A stretch of 43,423 bases of DNA from an uncultured Collinsella sp. GTDB lineage: Bacteria > Actinomycetota > Coriobacteriia > Coriobacteriales > Coriobacteriaceae. Location: NCBI GenBank assembly GCA_902496845.1, contig CABVCJ010000009.1, forward strand, positions 1 to 43,423, in the 5' to 3' direction. A program made the position numbers and the translations under genes. Below are positions 1-8,419 of the stretch, piece after piece; the stretch's first letter is position 1; every line of letters starts with the position of its first letter. Below the pieces are notes generated by a model. That model worked only from the letters and a program-made list of their open reading frames with translations, was not told the origin of the DNA and did not search any database.

Positions 1-1
1 C

Positions 2-724
2 GACACCTTCGTGATCAACAACCTCACGCCCGAGGCCGTCGCCGAGAGCACCCACGAGCTTGCCCGCCGCATCCGTGCAAGCCAGATCGTCATGATCCCC
101 GGCGGCTTCTCGGGCGGCGACGAGCCCGACGGCTCTGCCAAGTTCATCACGGCGTTCTTCCGCGCTCCCGAGGTCACCGAGGCAGTCCGCGACCTGCTCA
201 AGGCCCGCGATGGCCTGATGCTGGGCATCTGCAACGGCTTCCAGGCCCTGATCAAGCTCGGCCTGGTGCCCTACGGCGACATCGTCGACGCCACGCCCGA
301 TGCGCCCACGTTGACGTTCAACACCATCGGTCGCCACCAGAGCCGTCTGGTGCGCACCCGCATCTCGTCCAACTTGTCCCCGTGGCTGTCGCAGTGCAGC
401 CTGGACGACCCCTACACCGTCGCCATCAGCCACGGCGAGGGCCGCTTTGTCGCCAATGACGAAGTGCTCGCCCAGCTGATCGCCAACGGCCAGGTCGCCA
501 CGCAGTACGTGGGCGAGAACGGCAAGCCCAGCATGGACCTTTCCGTCAACCCCAACGGCTCCGCACTCGCCATCGAGGGCATCACGAGCCCCGACGGCCG
601 CGTCCTGGGCAAGATGGGCCATGCCGAGCGTCGCGGCGACAACCTGTACCGCAACGTGCCCGAGCATGTCCCCGGCGATAAGTTCATGCCGATCTTTGAG
701 AGCGGCGTAGCCTACTTCGCTTAA
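2..724 (+). CDS. purL: Phosphoribosylformylglycinamidine synthase, C-terminal part (glutaminase domain)
   Basis: This is the 3' end of purL; the reading frame is open to the window edge, so the start is missing. The enzyme makes FGAM from FGAR, glutamine and ATP in purine synthesis. What remains is the class I glutamine amidotransferase domain of the large, single-chain PurL type. It shows the oxyanion strand PGGFSGGDEPDGS, the nucleophile motif GICNGFQ (Cys about residue 77 of the visible part), a HGEGRF motif and the C-terminal GKMGHAERR segment typical of FGAM synthases. The protein ends with a TAA, followed within 40 bases by a strong terminator. No sign of damage is visible. A separate small PurQ is less likely because the frame continues upstream and the C-terminus is of the fused type. 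Confidence 0.93.
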   Translation, partial: DTFVINNLTPEAVAESTHELARRIRASQIVMIPGGFSGGDEPDGSAKFITAFFRAPEVTEAVRDLLKARDGLMLGICNGFQALIKLGLVPYGDIVDATPDAPTLTFNTIGRHQSRLVRTRISSNLSPWLSQCSLDDPYTVAISHGEGRFVANDEVLAQLIANGQVATQYVGENGKPSMDLSVNPNGSALAIEGITSPDGRVLGKMGHAERRGDNLYRNVPEHVPGDKFMPIFESGVAYFA

Positions 725-762
725 AGCTTTCCCATCGGGTACAATCCCCTCGGGTAACAACG

Positions 763-798
763 CCCGCCACCGGCACCCCCGGTGGCGGGTTCTTTTTT
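763..798 (+). terminator. Rho-independent terminator after purL
   Basis: An 11-bp perfect GC stem (CCCGCCACCGG / CCGGTGGCGGG) with a 5-base loop is followed by TTCTTTTTT. It ends 25 bases before the start of the next gene, so that gene needs its own promoter or read-through. Confidence 0.9.
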
Positions 799-823
799 GC
801 TTCGCGCATACAGGAAGGACATC

Positions 824-1759
824 ATGGAAAGCCGCAAGCCGTATCTCGCCACCCTGCCCGGACTCATCCTGGGCTGTCTCGTTTGCTGCGCGCTCTGGGG
901 CTCCGCCTTCCCCTGCATCAAGATCGGCTACGGCCTCTTTGGCATTCCCGCGCACGACAGCGCCTCGCAGCTGCTCTTCGCGGGTCTGCGCTTCACCCTT
1001 GCCGGCATGCTAGTCATTGTTGGCATGAGCGTGGCCCAGCGCCGACCGCTCGTTCCGCAAGCGCGCGATATCAAGCCCATCTGCATCTTGTCGCTCTTCC
1101 AGACCATCGGCCAGTACTTCTTTTTCTACCTTGGTCTCTCCCGTGCAAGCGCTATGTCGAGCTCCATCATCGAGGCTAGCGCCAACTTCTTGGCTATTCT
1201 CTTTGCCGCCCTGGCGTTTCGCACCGAAAAGCTCGATGCGGCCAAGGTGCTCGGCTGCGTACTGGGCTTTGCCGGTGTCGCGCTCGTCAACCTTTCGGGC
1301 GCGGACGGCACCTTTGGCTTTACGCTCGACGGCGAGGGCTTTATCCTGGCCTCCACCGTCGCGGGTGCCCTTTCGACCTGCCTGATCGGCATCTTCTCGC
1401 GCGAGCACGACGGCGTCTTGCTTGCCGGGTGGCAGTTCTTGGTCGGCGGCCTGGTCCTCACCGCCATCGGCTTTATGATGGGTGGCGCGCTCTCCCCCAC
1501 GGCGATTGCCCCCGCCATCGCGCTCATCATCTACATGGCGCTTATCTCCGCGGTCGCCTACTCGCTGTGGTCGCGCCTGCTTGCCGTCAACCCCATCAGC
1601 CGAGTCTCGGTTTTTGGGTTTATGAACCCCGTCTTTGGTGTGCTGCTGAGCGCGCTGCTGCTCGGCGAGGGCGCTGGCACGAGCCCCGTTACCGTCATCG
1701 TTGCCCTGCTGTTGGTCTGCGGCGGCATCATCATCGTCAACAAACCCAAAAAAGCCTAG
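824..1759 (+). CDS. EamA/DMT-family membrane transporter
   Basis: A 311-residue, very hydrophobic protein with about ten membrane segments and the two-repeat architecture of the drug/metabolite transporter (DMT, EamA) superfamily. The N-terminal repeat carries the familiar WGSAFPCIKIGY segment, and the second repeat ends in a helix followed by a short basic tail (NKPKKA). Members export amino acids, nucleosides or drugs; the substrate cannot be read from sequence. I chose ATG 824 because AGGAAGG lies 5 bases upstream. A longer in-frame start at 782 would lie inside the purL terminator and is unlikely. The gene stands alone and converges on a diguanylate cyclase gene across a shared terminator. 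Confidence 0.88.
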   Translation: MESRKPYLATLPGLILGCLVCCALWGSAFPCIKIGYGLFGIPAHDSASQLLFAGLRFTLAGMLVIVGMSVAQRRPLVPQARDIKPICILSLFQTIGQYFFFYLGLSRASAMSSSIIEASANFLAILFAALAFRTEKLDAAKVLGCVLGFAGVALVNLSGADGTFGFTLDGEGFILASTVAGALSTCLIGIFSREHDGVLLAGWQFLVGGLVLTAIGFMMGGALSPTAIAPAIALIIYMALISAVAYSLWSRLLAVNPISRVSVFGFMNPVFGVLLSALLLGEGAGTSPVTVIVALLLVCGGIIIVNKPKKA

Positions 1760-1905
1760 CGAGCTCACCTTTTTAGGGAGGGTGTTCACACACTTTAGCT
1801 TAATGGGGTGCGCTGGTTCTCGTTGATTTCGTACCGAGCGCGGTGGCAGACGCCCGTCTTGCCGCAACGCGCCTAGGCATTATGGCCGGTGGCCCCTACA
1901 AACGC

Positions 1906-1949
1906 AAAAGGGGCGCATGACCATCGCAACGGTCGTGCGCCCCTTTTTT
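1906..1949. terminator. Bidirectional terminator between converging genes
   Basis: The stem GGGGCGCA-T-GACC pairs with GGTC-G-TGCGCCCC around an 8-base loop. It has AAAA on the left and TTTTTT on the right, so it can stop transcripts from the transporter (plus) and the diguanylate cyclase (minus). Confidence 0.85.
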
Positions 1950-3092
1950 CTAGCGAACCTGGATGCCGGATTTCTTTTTGGCGTCCTTGATGCGATAGAG
2001 CTCCGCATCGGCAGCGCGCAGAAGCTCTTGCCACGTGTTGATCCCATCGCCGTAGCGCGCGTAGCCAATAGACATTCGAAGCGAATAGGGTGTCTCGGCG
2101 CGCGAGAGCTCGCTATTGATCGCCGAACACAGGCGGATAATGTCGTGCTCCGTCGCCCCCTTTTGCAGTACGACGAACTCATCACCGCCATAGCGCGCAA
2201 TAAAGCCGCCGGACGGCGAACAGGCGTCCTTGAGCACTGCGGAAACAACCTGAAGAGCATGGTCGCCCTCCACATGTCCATACTGATCGTTAATCTGCTT
2301 AAAGCCGTCGGCGTCCATCATAAGCAGATACACATCATCGGCCTGGTCCACATTTGAAAAGAGCGACAGCATATAGGTCTCAAAACGGTTGCGATTGTTA
2401 AGGCCAGTCAACGGGTCGGTCGAGATCAGTTGCTCCTGACAAACAATGTAGAGCTGCAACATACTTAACATGATGCCGACACTAAGGCAGGGACCCGAAT
2501 AAAAGACCTGAAAGACACCGGCCACCAAGGCCGGAATGGCGAAAAATGCCAAGGTTTGATAGATGGCCTTCTTTTGTAGGCTCTCGACCTTGCAAGATTG
2601 TATAAACGCATGCAGGGACGTATATATAACGTAGCAGTAGCTGACGATGGGCTGGATCATATAGACAAAACCGCGACGATACGCGCCCTGCGCATCGATA
2701 TAGAACAGGGCATGCGTCCAGTAGCTAGTAAACGCCAGTACGACTACCAGCACCGCAGGCAGCGTTACAAACGCCATCCTATAGCGCGCGGTCAAAAGGC
2801 GAGAACCCTGCACCGTCTCGGAATAGATAAACCAAATGAGGCACGCGGCGGCAAAGAGCGAAAACGAAACCGCGTTGGAAATCCAGTTGGCAGCAATGCC
2901 CAGCGTGCCGCCCACACCGTCCGAAAGCGTCCAGATTATATCGAATAACATGTACGCGGCAGAGGTGTAGCCGAGCGTACTAAACAATAACTGTTGGGTA
3001 CTCGAGAACAAGGAGTGGCGACTTCGCGCGGCAAGCCCGATAAGAACAATCATGCATAGCAGGAATATCTCGATCTTGAGTGCCTTAACCAC
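1950..3092 (-). CDS. Membrane-bound GGDEF diguanylate cyclase
   Basis: About 380 residues. The N-terminal half (to about residue 205) holds roughly six hydrophobic segments with no recognised sensor family. The C-terminal half is a GGDEF domain opening with DPLTGLNNR, with the metal-binding MMDADGFKQIND segment and an intact active site RYGGDEF. This predicts synthesis of cyclic di-GMP from two GTP in response to a membrane-sensed cue. The product-inhibition RxxD site that often precedes GGDEF is not visible (SPSGGFIARYGGDEF), so feedback inhibition may be absent. The GTG at 3092 has GAGGGG 10 bases upstream; a TTG at 3110 gives a slightly longer form with no ribosome site. Monocistronic. Confidence 0.88.
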   Translation of the reverse strand: MVKALKIEIFLLCMIVLIGLAARSRHSLFSSTQQLLFSTLGYTSAAYMLFDIIWTLSDGVGGTLGIAANWISNAVSFSLFAAACLIWFIYSETVQGSRLLTARYRMAFVTLPAVLVVVLAFTSYWTHALFYIDAQGAYRRGFVYMIQPIVSYCYVIYTSLHAFIQSCKVESLQKKAIYQTLAFFAIPALVAGVFQVFYSGPCLSVGIMLSMLQLYIVCQEQLISTDPLTGLNNRNRFETYMLSLFSNVDQADDVYLLMMDADGFKQINDQYGHVEGDHALQVVSAVLKDACSPSGGFIARYGGDEFVVLQKGATEHDIIRLCSAINSELSRAETPYSLRMSIGYARYGDGINTWQELLRAADAELYRIKDAKKKSGIQVR

Positions 3093-3190
3093 TAGACGCC
3101 ATCCCCTCAATATCCAAGTGGTCAGAATCGCCCGATTCGTGTCTGGGCAATAAACGCCCCTTACTCCGCAGGGGTAAGGGGAATAATAGC

Positions 3191-3236
3191 AGAGCGCCCG
3201 AACGTTGCTGCAAGACAGCTCTCGTTCGGGCGCTCT
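3191..3236 (-). terminator. Inverted repeat, probable terminator of the permease gene
   Basis: A perfect 14-bp stem (AGAGCGCCCGAACG / CGTTCGGGCGCTCT) encloses an 18-base loop and lies 44 bases beyond the stop of the kdgT-like gene on the minus strand. The following T-run is weak (GCTATTATT), so termination efficiency is uncertain. Confidence 0.6.
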
Positions 3237-3280
3237 GACGGCGCGAGTTGCACGCCGGAATCAATTATCGGTAACGGACG

Positions 3281-4303
3281 TTACTCACCGTCGATATCGG
3301 TTGCGACAGCCTCCTCGATAGCTTCGACGCCAGCAGGCGACAGGTCTTCCTTGCCCTGACAGAACTTCTTGTCGACCCAACCGGTCAGAATCGGAGCCAT
3401 GATTGCCGTGATGATAACGGCGGTGGCGATCTGGGCGTACGCAGTGGGTGCAAGCTCGGCGTAGCGCGGCGCGACCTCGGCAAGAGCAACCGGCGTGGTC
3501 ATAGCCGTGCCGGCGATGGTGGAACAAGCCACGGCAGCTTTGCCGTTACCACCGCACAGGCGCTCGAACGCAAAGGTGATGGGACCGACGATAAACAGCG
3601 TGACAAGGCCCAGCAAGATGCCGGAAATACCGCCGGTGATAAAGCTCGACAGGCTCATGGACGCACCGAGCTGAAATCCGATGACGGCGATCGCGGGATT
3701 GGCGCCGGGAACCAGCAGGTTCTTGATGAACGGGAAGAGGTTGCCCAGAACCATGCCGATAACGAGCGGCAAAATGGAGCCGATGATGGTACCGACAGGG
3801 ATGTTGGCGAGACCCGAAACGCCCAGGATGATCATGGTGACGGCGGGACCGGCCGTAAAGAACAGAATACCCACGGCGCCCTGCTCGGATTCGTCGCCGA
3901 ACTCGCCCATGATGCCCGTGTAGAGCGCCATGTTGCAAAACGTAATGCCGCCGATGATTGAGACCGAGCTCAGGCCCAAAAGGTTGTCGTTAAAGAAATA
4001 CGCAACGCCCAGGCCCAGCGCGGCTGCCACCACAAGCTTAGGAATCAGCACGACGATGCCGGTCTTGATGGCACCCGGTGTGGACTTAAAGCTGATGCCG
4101 GCGCCCACAAACAGCAAGATCGCGGCAACGATGGTGTTGGAGCCGCCGCGGCAGGCTGCCGTAAAGAAGCCGCCGATCTCAAAGACCTGTGGGCAGAAGG
4201 TATTGAGCAAAAGGCCGACGATCATCGGGTAGATCATGATGTCACCCGGGATGCGCGGTACCTTGAATTTCTTTTGCTCGTTGGCGGTCGCTCCCTGTGC
4301 CAT
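3281..4303 (-). CDS. kdgT: 2-keto-3-deoxygluconate permease family protein
   Basis: A 340-residue integral membrane protein with about ten hydrophobic helices, matching the KdgT family of proton-coupled 2-keto-3-deoxygluconate importers. Seen features are the N-terminal KVPRIPGDIMIYPMIVGLLLNT block, glycine-rich repeat helices such as GGITFCNMALYTGIMGEFGDE, and an acidic C-terminal tail. ATG 4303 is preferred because AAAGGGGG sits 4 bases upstream; an earlier in-frame start at 4333 has no such site. No kdgK, kdgA or uronate genes lie nearby, so a link to pectin or uronate breakdown rests on the family alone, and another small organic acid is possible. Confidence 0.85.
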   Translation of the reverse strand: MAQGATANEQKKFKVPRIPGDIMIYPMIVGLLLNTFCPQVFEIGGFFTAACRGGSNTIVAAILLFVGAGISFKSTPGAIKTGIVVLIPKLVVAAALGLGVAYFFNDNLLGLSSVSIIGGITFCNMALYTGIMGEFGDESEQGAVGILFFTAGPAVTMIILGVSGLANIPVGTIIGSILPLVIGMVLGNLFPFIKNLLVPGANPAIAVIGFQLGASMSLSSFITGGISGILLGLVTLFIVGPITFAFERLCGGNGKAAVACSTIAGTAMTTPVALAEVAPRYAELAPTAYAQIATAVIITAIMAPILTGWVDKKFCQGKEDLSPAGVEAIEEAVATDIDGE

Positions 4304-4443
4304 GAAACCCCCTTTTCCGCTGACGCAGAACAAAAGCCCACGTCACGCTTTGCTACAGTAAAGTTTGACCATGGTACCAGAAGAAGCAGACCGCCTCGGT
4401 GGGAAATTGGATTCGTTGGCCGGAATGAAAACGCGTCCTGCTC

Positions 4444-4767
4444 TTATACGAGGCTCAAAACGATATAGAGCACGATGCCCGAAACACAGCACCATAGCAT
4501 CGACTTTGTCTTGATTGCCACCGCCACGACGCCGGCAGCCGCAATCCAGGGAATCAAGCCCTGCCACAAGCCGGCGTCAAAAGCGCCAGGGCTTATCAAA
4601 TCGTTAGCAACCAGTGCCGCGAAGGCGGCGGGCGGGATATAACCCAAGGCCTCGGTAACGCGGGGCGACAGCGTTCTCCCGCGCAAAGCAAACGCCGGGG
4701 CAATGCGGAAAAATGCGATAGCCGCCCATGACGACAGCCACAGGACCAAAAACTCATTAACGGGCAT
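4444..4767 (-). CDS. azlD: AzlD-family branched-chain amino acid exporter subunit
   Basis: A 107-residue protein with four hydrophobic helices and the AzlD features ALGYIPPAAFAALV and LWQGLIPWIAAAGVV. With AzlC it forms a two-part exporter; in characterised members it moves branched-chain amino acids or analogues. The start is ATG 4767, inside the end of azlC: the two genes overlap by 11 bases, the azlC stop TAA lies just past the azlD start, and GGAAGG lies 11 bases upstream. This spacing suggests translational coupling. Confidence 0.88.
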   Translation of the reverse strand: MPVNEFLVLWLSSWAAIAFFRIAPAFALRGRTLSPRVTEALGYIPPAAFAALVANDLISPGAFDAGLWQGLIPWIAAAGVVAVAIKTKSMLWCCVSGIVLYIVLSLV

Positions 4768-5449
4768 CGCAAGCGCCCCTTCCTTCGGCGAGAGCATCGC
4801 ACGCAAGCGCCGCGACAACACCGACGAGCACGCTTACCGGCACGGCGATATTCGTCCACCCCAAGAGCTTGCATATGGCGACGGACACCGCAGCCAAAAC
4901 GGCAGCTACGATATTGCCGCGCGACAGTCGCTGCGAAAAGAGCAGGCAGATAAAGAGCGATGTGCAGACAAAACCCGCAATAGCGGTGGGAACATCGACA
5001 ACGGCGCCGACGATGGCGCCCGTCGTACACGAAACGCCCCATGTTGCGATGAGGATCACGTTGAGCACAAAGGACTCGAGCGGACCCCAATCCTCCCCTT
5101 TAACCAACTTGGCAAGCGAAATGCCGTATGCCTCCTCGGTAAGTGTCGCGGCAACAGCCAGCGTCTGACGCTTCGAAGCACCCCTCAAATGCGGTGCGAT
5201 CGATGCCGAGTAAAGCGCAAAGCGCGAGGAGATTGCGGCGACGCTCGCGACAATCGACGCTGCAGGCACACCCGCCAGCCACAGGTTGCAGACCATAAAC
5301 TGCCCGCTACCCGTCACAAACGTGCTGCTCAGAGCAAAAACCATCCAGGGTTCCATTCCCGTCTGCGCCATAATCATTCCGCACGGCGCGGCTATCGCAA
5401 CATAGGTAAGCATCACCGGCCAGACGGTTTTAACGATTTTGAGCACCAT
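4757..5449 (-). CDS. azlC: AzlC-family branched-chain amino acid exporter subunit
   Basis: A 230-residue membrane protein of the AzlC family, the larger partner of the AzlCD exporter. It shows the conserved stretch FALSSTFVTGSGQFMV near the N-terminus and the SSRFALYSASIAPHLR segment, followed by more helices. ATG 5449 is chosen because GAGGA lies 6 bases upstream; the farther in-frame ATG at 5485 has no ribosome site. It is first in a two-gene operon with azlD. No Lrp-type regulator (often found next to azlCD) is adjacent. Confidence 0.88.
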   Translation of the reverse strand: MVLKIVKTVWPVMLTYVAIAAPCGMIMAQTGMEPWMVFALSSTFVTGSGQFMVCNLWLAGVPAASIVASVAAISSRFALYSASIAPHLRGASKRQTLAVAATLTEEAYGISLAKLVKGEDWGPLESFVLNVILIATWGVSCTTGAIVGAVVDVPTAIAGFVCTSLFICLLFSQRLSRGNIVAAVLAAVSVAICKLLGWTNIAVPVSVLVGVVAALACDALAEGRGACDAR

Positions 5450-5586
5450 AGCGTTCCTCGTCCCGACAAGATTTCCGAGCCGCATTCAACGACGCGGCAG
5501 AACCATCGCCCGATGGCAACCGAGTTCACCTACAATTGCCACCGGATCGAAAGACACAGAAAGACACAACTTTTTAGGAAGTCATT

Positions 5587-6399
5587 ATGACAGCTATCGA
5601 TCGAACGCGGGCTGCCGCGGCCTTCAAGACCTACACCGATGCCTACGATGCCGCCAATCCGCGTATCGCGCTCAAAATCGAGCATACGTACCACGTTGCC
5701 GAGGCATGCGATGCCGTGGCACGTGAACAGGGCTGGTCACCGCAGGACATTGACTTGGCGTGGCTTTGCGGCCTGCTGCACGATATGGGCCGCTTTGAGC
5801 AGCTGCGACGCTGGGATACGTTTAAGGATGCCGAAAGCATGAGCCATGCGGCGTTGGGCGTCGAGGTTCTCTTTGGCGAAAACCCTACAGATGCGCCCGC
5901 GACAACAAGTATCCGCGACTTTATCGACGATCCGGCAGAAGACGAACTCATTCGAGCGAGCATTGCCTATCACAGCGATTTCCGTCTGCCCGCGCAGCTC
6001 GACGAGCGCACGCGGCGCTTCTGCGATATTGTGCGCGATGGCGACAAGATCGACATCATGCGCACCATCGCCGACAGTACCGTCGACACCATCCTCAAAG
6101 TGAATGAGGACGCGTTTCTTGCCAGCCACTTCTCGGTACCAACGCTGGCCGCCTTTGACGAGCACCGCTGCGTCACGCGCGATGAGCGCGATGAGCCCGC
6201 AGACTACTTGGTGGGGCTTATCTGCTTTATGTTTGAGCTCGTCTATCCGGCAAGCCGCGCGCTGGCGCACGAGCAGGGCGATATCTACCGCCTGCTCGAC
6301 GCACCCTTCGGCATCGTGCGGCCCTTTACCGACCCCGCCACGCAAGCGACCTGGGAACGCCTAAAGAAAGAGATGCGAGCCTGGCTGGCCGGCGCCTAG
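5587..6399 (+). CDS. HD-domain metal-dependent phosphohydrolase
   Basis: A 270-residue soluble protein with an HD domain in its first half. The likely metal ligands are His33 or His36 (KIEHTYHV), the His65-Asp66 pair in CGLLHDMGRFEQ, His87 (MSHAAL), a His in AYHSDF and an Asp in the VRDGDKIDI segment. This arrangement fits HD hydrolases acting on nucleotides or phosphate esters; the substrate is unknown. The ATG has AGGAAG upstream. The gene converges on etfA and the two stop codons share the same CTAG, so the genes overlap by 4 bases and there is no room for a terminator. Confidence 0.85.
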   Translation: MTAIDRTRAAAAFKTYTDAYDAANPRIALKIEHTYHVAEACDAVAREQGWSPQDIDLAWLCGLLHDMGRFEQLRRWDTFKDAESMSHAALGVEVLFGENPTDAPATTSIRDFIDDPAEDELIRASIAYHSDFRLPAQLDERTRRFCDIVRDGDKIDIMRTIADSTVDTILKVNEDAFLASHFSVPTLAAFDEHRCVTRDERDEPADYLVGLICFMFELVYPASRALAHEQGDIYRLLDAPFGIVRPFTDPATQATWERLKKEMRAWLAGA

Positions 6400-7601
6400 C
6401 GCTCGAGCTGGGCCAGGAGCTCTTCGACGACTTCGACGGCGTCGCCGACAACTTTATACTGCGCAGCGCCGAAGATGGGGGCATCTGGGTCCTCGTTGAC
6501 GGCAATGACGCACTCCGCGCCGCCGATGCCGGCTAGGTGCTGGATAGCACCCGAAACGCCGATGCTCACAAGGAGCTTGGGCGAAACCGACACGCCGGTC
6601 TGCCCAACCTGGTGGCGGTACTCCAGCCAACCTGCCTCCACAACGGGACGCGTGCAACCAAGCTCGGCACCCAAGGCATCGGCGAGCTTTCGCATCAGGG
6701 GCAGATTCTTCTTGGAGCCAATGCCGCGGCCCACCACGACCAGGCGCTCGGCATCGGCAATTGATGCCTGCTGCCCCCACTCCTCGGCGGGAATCGAGAT
6801 CTCGACGCGGGCCTTGGCGTCTTCCGCAAGTAATACCTGGGTAATCGTTCCGGAGCGGCTATAGTCAAAGTCGGGCGCCTTAAAGATGCCGGGGCGCACC
6901 GTTGCCATCTGGGGACGGTGGTTGGGGCAGATAATGGTGGCCATCAAGTTGCCGCCAAACGCCGGACGCGTCTGTTGCAGCAGGCCCGTCTCCGTATCCA
7001 TCGAAAGCACCGTACAGTCGGCCGTAAGGCCCGTCTGCAAGCGTACGGCCACACCGGGCGCCAGCTCACGACCAAAGGCGGTCGCGCCGTACAGAATGGC
7101 TTCGGGCTTGCGCTCGGCTACCAAATCGCAGATGAGACGAGCATAGACCTCCGCGTCGTTCTGACGCAGGCGCTCGTCACGACAGACCAGAACTTCGTCC
7201 GCACCGGCGCAAACCAGATGCTCCAGGTCCTCGAGCGAGCCCTCGGGGCCCATGCCGACTAGCGCCACCAGGCGACAGCCGCGTACATCGGCAAGCTCGC
7301 GGCCCTTGCCCATGAGCTCGTAGGCCACCGGGGCCACGACATCGTGCTCGTCGGTCTGAACGAATACCCAAATGTCTCGATACGCATCGAGGTCAACCGC
7401 GCCGGCGGCCTCGTCGCGCTCGATCGAAATGGCGTTGACGGGACAGGCGTCGACGCACCCGCCGCACAAGATGCAGCCGTCGGTCACATGGGCGTAGCGG
7501 TTGGGGCGCTCGCCCTCCACCACAATGCCACCCGAGGCACAGGCGCGAACGCAGCGGCCACAGCCAACGCATGCCTCGCTATCGATTATCAGTCCGCTCA
7601 T
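6396..7601 (-). CDS. etfA: Electron transfer flavoprotein alpha subunit with N-terminal 2[4Fe-4S] ferredoxin domain
   Basis: 401 residues. Residues 1-60 are a two-cluster ferredoxin: Cys11, 14, 17, 21 and Cys43, 46, 49, 53. The rest is EtfA, with QTRPAFGGNLMATI and the FAD-binding C-terminal segment containing VVVGRGIGSKKN and SIGVSGAIQHLAGI. EtfA carrying a ferredoxin domain beside an EtfB and a GlcD-type oxidase is the arrangement of the Acetobacterium woodii lactate dehydrogenase complex (LctBCD). There, reduced ferredoxin helps drive electrons from lactate to NAD. That role is inferred here from architecture. The gene starts immediately after the etfB stop (TAG-ATG) and is the last gene of the operon. 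Confidence 0.92.
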   Translation of the reverse strand: MSGLIIDSEACVGCGRCVRACASGGIVVEGERPNRYAHVTDGCILCGGCVDACPVNAISIERDEAAGAVDLDAYRDIWVFVQTDEHDVVAPVAYELMGKGRELADVRGCRLVALVGMGPEGSLEDLEHLVCAGADEVLVCRDERLRQNDAEVYARLICDLVAERKPEAILYGATAFGRELAPGVAVRLQTGLTADCTVLSMDTETGLLQQTRPAFGGNLMATIICPNHRPQMATVRPGIFKAPDFDYSRSGTITQVLLAEDAKARVEISIPAEEWGQQASIADAERLVVVGRGIGSKKNLPLMRKLADALGAELGCTRPVVEAGWLEYRHQVGQTGVSVSPKLLVSIGVSGAIQHLAGIGGAECVIAVNEDPDAPIFGAAQYKVVGDAVEVVEELLAQLER

Positions 7602-8417
7602 CTATGCCATCCCCTCGATAATCTTGGCAAGCTTTGCCGCCTGTTCGACCGGCGTGCCCTCGATGGCCTCGCACGTTTGGTCACGGTCGGGCACAAACGA
7701 GCGCACGACCTGCGTCGGCGATCCGGTAAGGCCGCAGCGCAAAGGGTCGGCATGCACATCGGCAGCACAGACCACCCGCACATCCGCATCTTCGGCCGCG
7801 CGAATGCCGGCGATGCTCGGCATGCGCAGCTGGCCGATCTCCTTGGCGGTCGTCATCGCGCACGGCATCTCCAGATAGACCGTCTCCTCGCCGGCGTCAC
7901 AGCCGTGGACAAGCGCCAGCGAGCCGCACGTCGTAAAGCCCGCGCTCTGTACGCAGCTCACATCGGTCACGCAGGGAATCTCGAAGGCGCCGGCCAGTTC
8001 GGGGCCAATCTGGGCAGTATCGCCATCCACCGCCATCTTGCCGCAGATGAGCAGGTCGAAGTCCTCGTCGAGCGCCTCGATGCCGCATTTGAGAGCATAG
8101 GTGGTCGCCAACGTGTCCGCGCCCGCAAAAGCACGGTCGGTGAGCAGCAATGCATCGTCGGCGCCGCGGGCGATGCAGTCGCGCAGTAGCAATTCGGTTG
8201 CAGGGATACCCATCGATACCACCGTCACGTGCACATCCATGCCAAAGCCGATAAAGTCGTCCTTGAGCGCCAGAGCGCATTCGAGGGCACTTGCATCGAA
8301 GGGATTAATGACCGCCTGCTTGCCATCGCGCACGATGGTATTGGTTTTGGGGTCCATCTTGACCTCGGTGCTTCCCGGCACCGCCTTGACGCACACCACC
8401 ATATGGAAATCACTCAT
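7602..8417 (-). CDS. etfB: Electron transfer flavoprotein beta subunit
   Basis: A 271-residue EtfB protein that pairs with the downstream EtfA. It shows the N-terminal VVCVKAVPGSTEVKMDP strand-loop, the NPFDASALECALALKD helix, the nucleotide-binding LICGKMAVDGDTAQIGPELA segment and the late recognition-loop-like EMPCAMTTAKEIGQLRMPS. In confurcating Etfs this subunit binds FAD and NAD(H). ATG 8417 has AGGGGG 9 bases upstream. A GTG two codons earlier overlaps the stop of the preceding oxidase gene and cannot be excluded. Either way the genes are translationally linked. Confidence 0.92.
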   Translation of the reverse strand: MSDFHMVVCVKAVPGSTEVKMDPKTNTIVRDGKQAVINPFDASALECALALKDDFIGFGMDVHVTVVSMGIPATELLLRDCIARGADDALLLTDRAFAGADTLATTYALKCGIEALDEDFDLLICGKMAVDGDTAQIGPELAGAFEIPCVTDVSCVQSAGFTTCGSLALVHGCDAGEETVYLEMPCAMTTAKEIGQLRMPSIAGIRAAEDADVRVVCAADVHADPLRCGLTGSPTQVVRSFVPDRDQTCEAIEGTPVEQAAKLAKIIEGMA

Positions 8418-8419
8418 CT

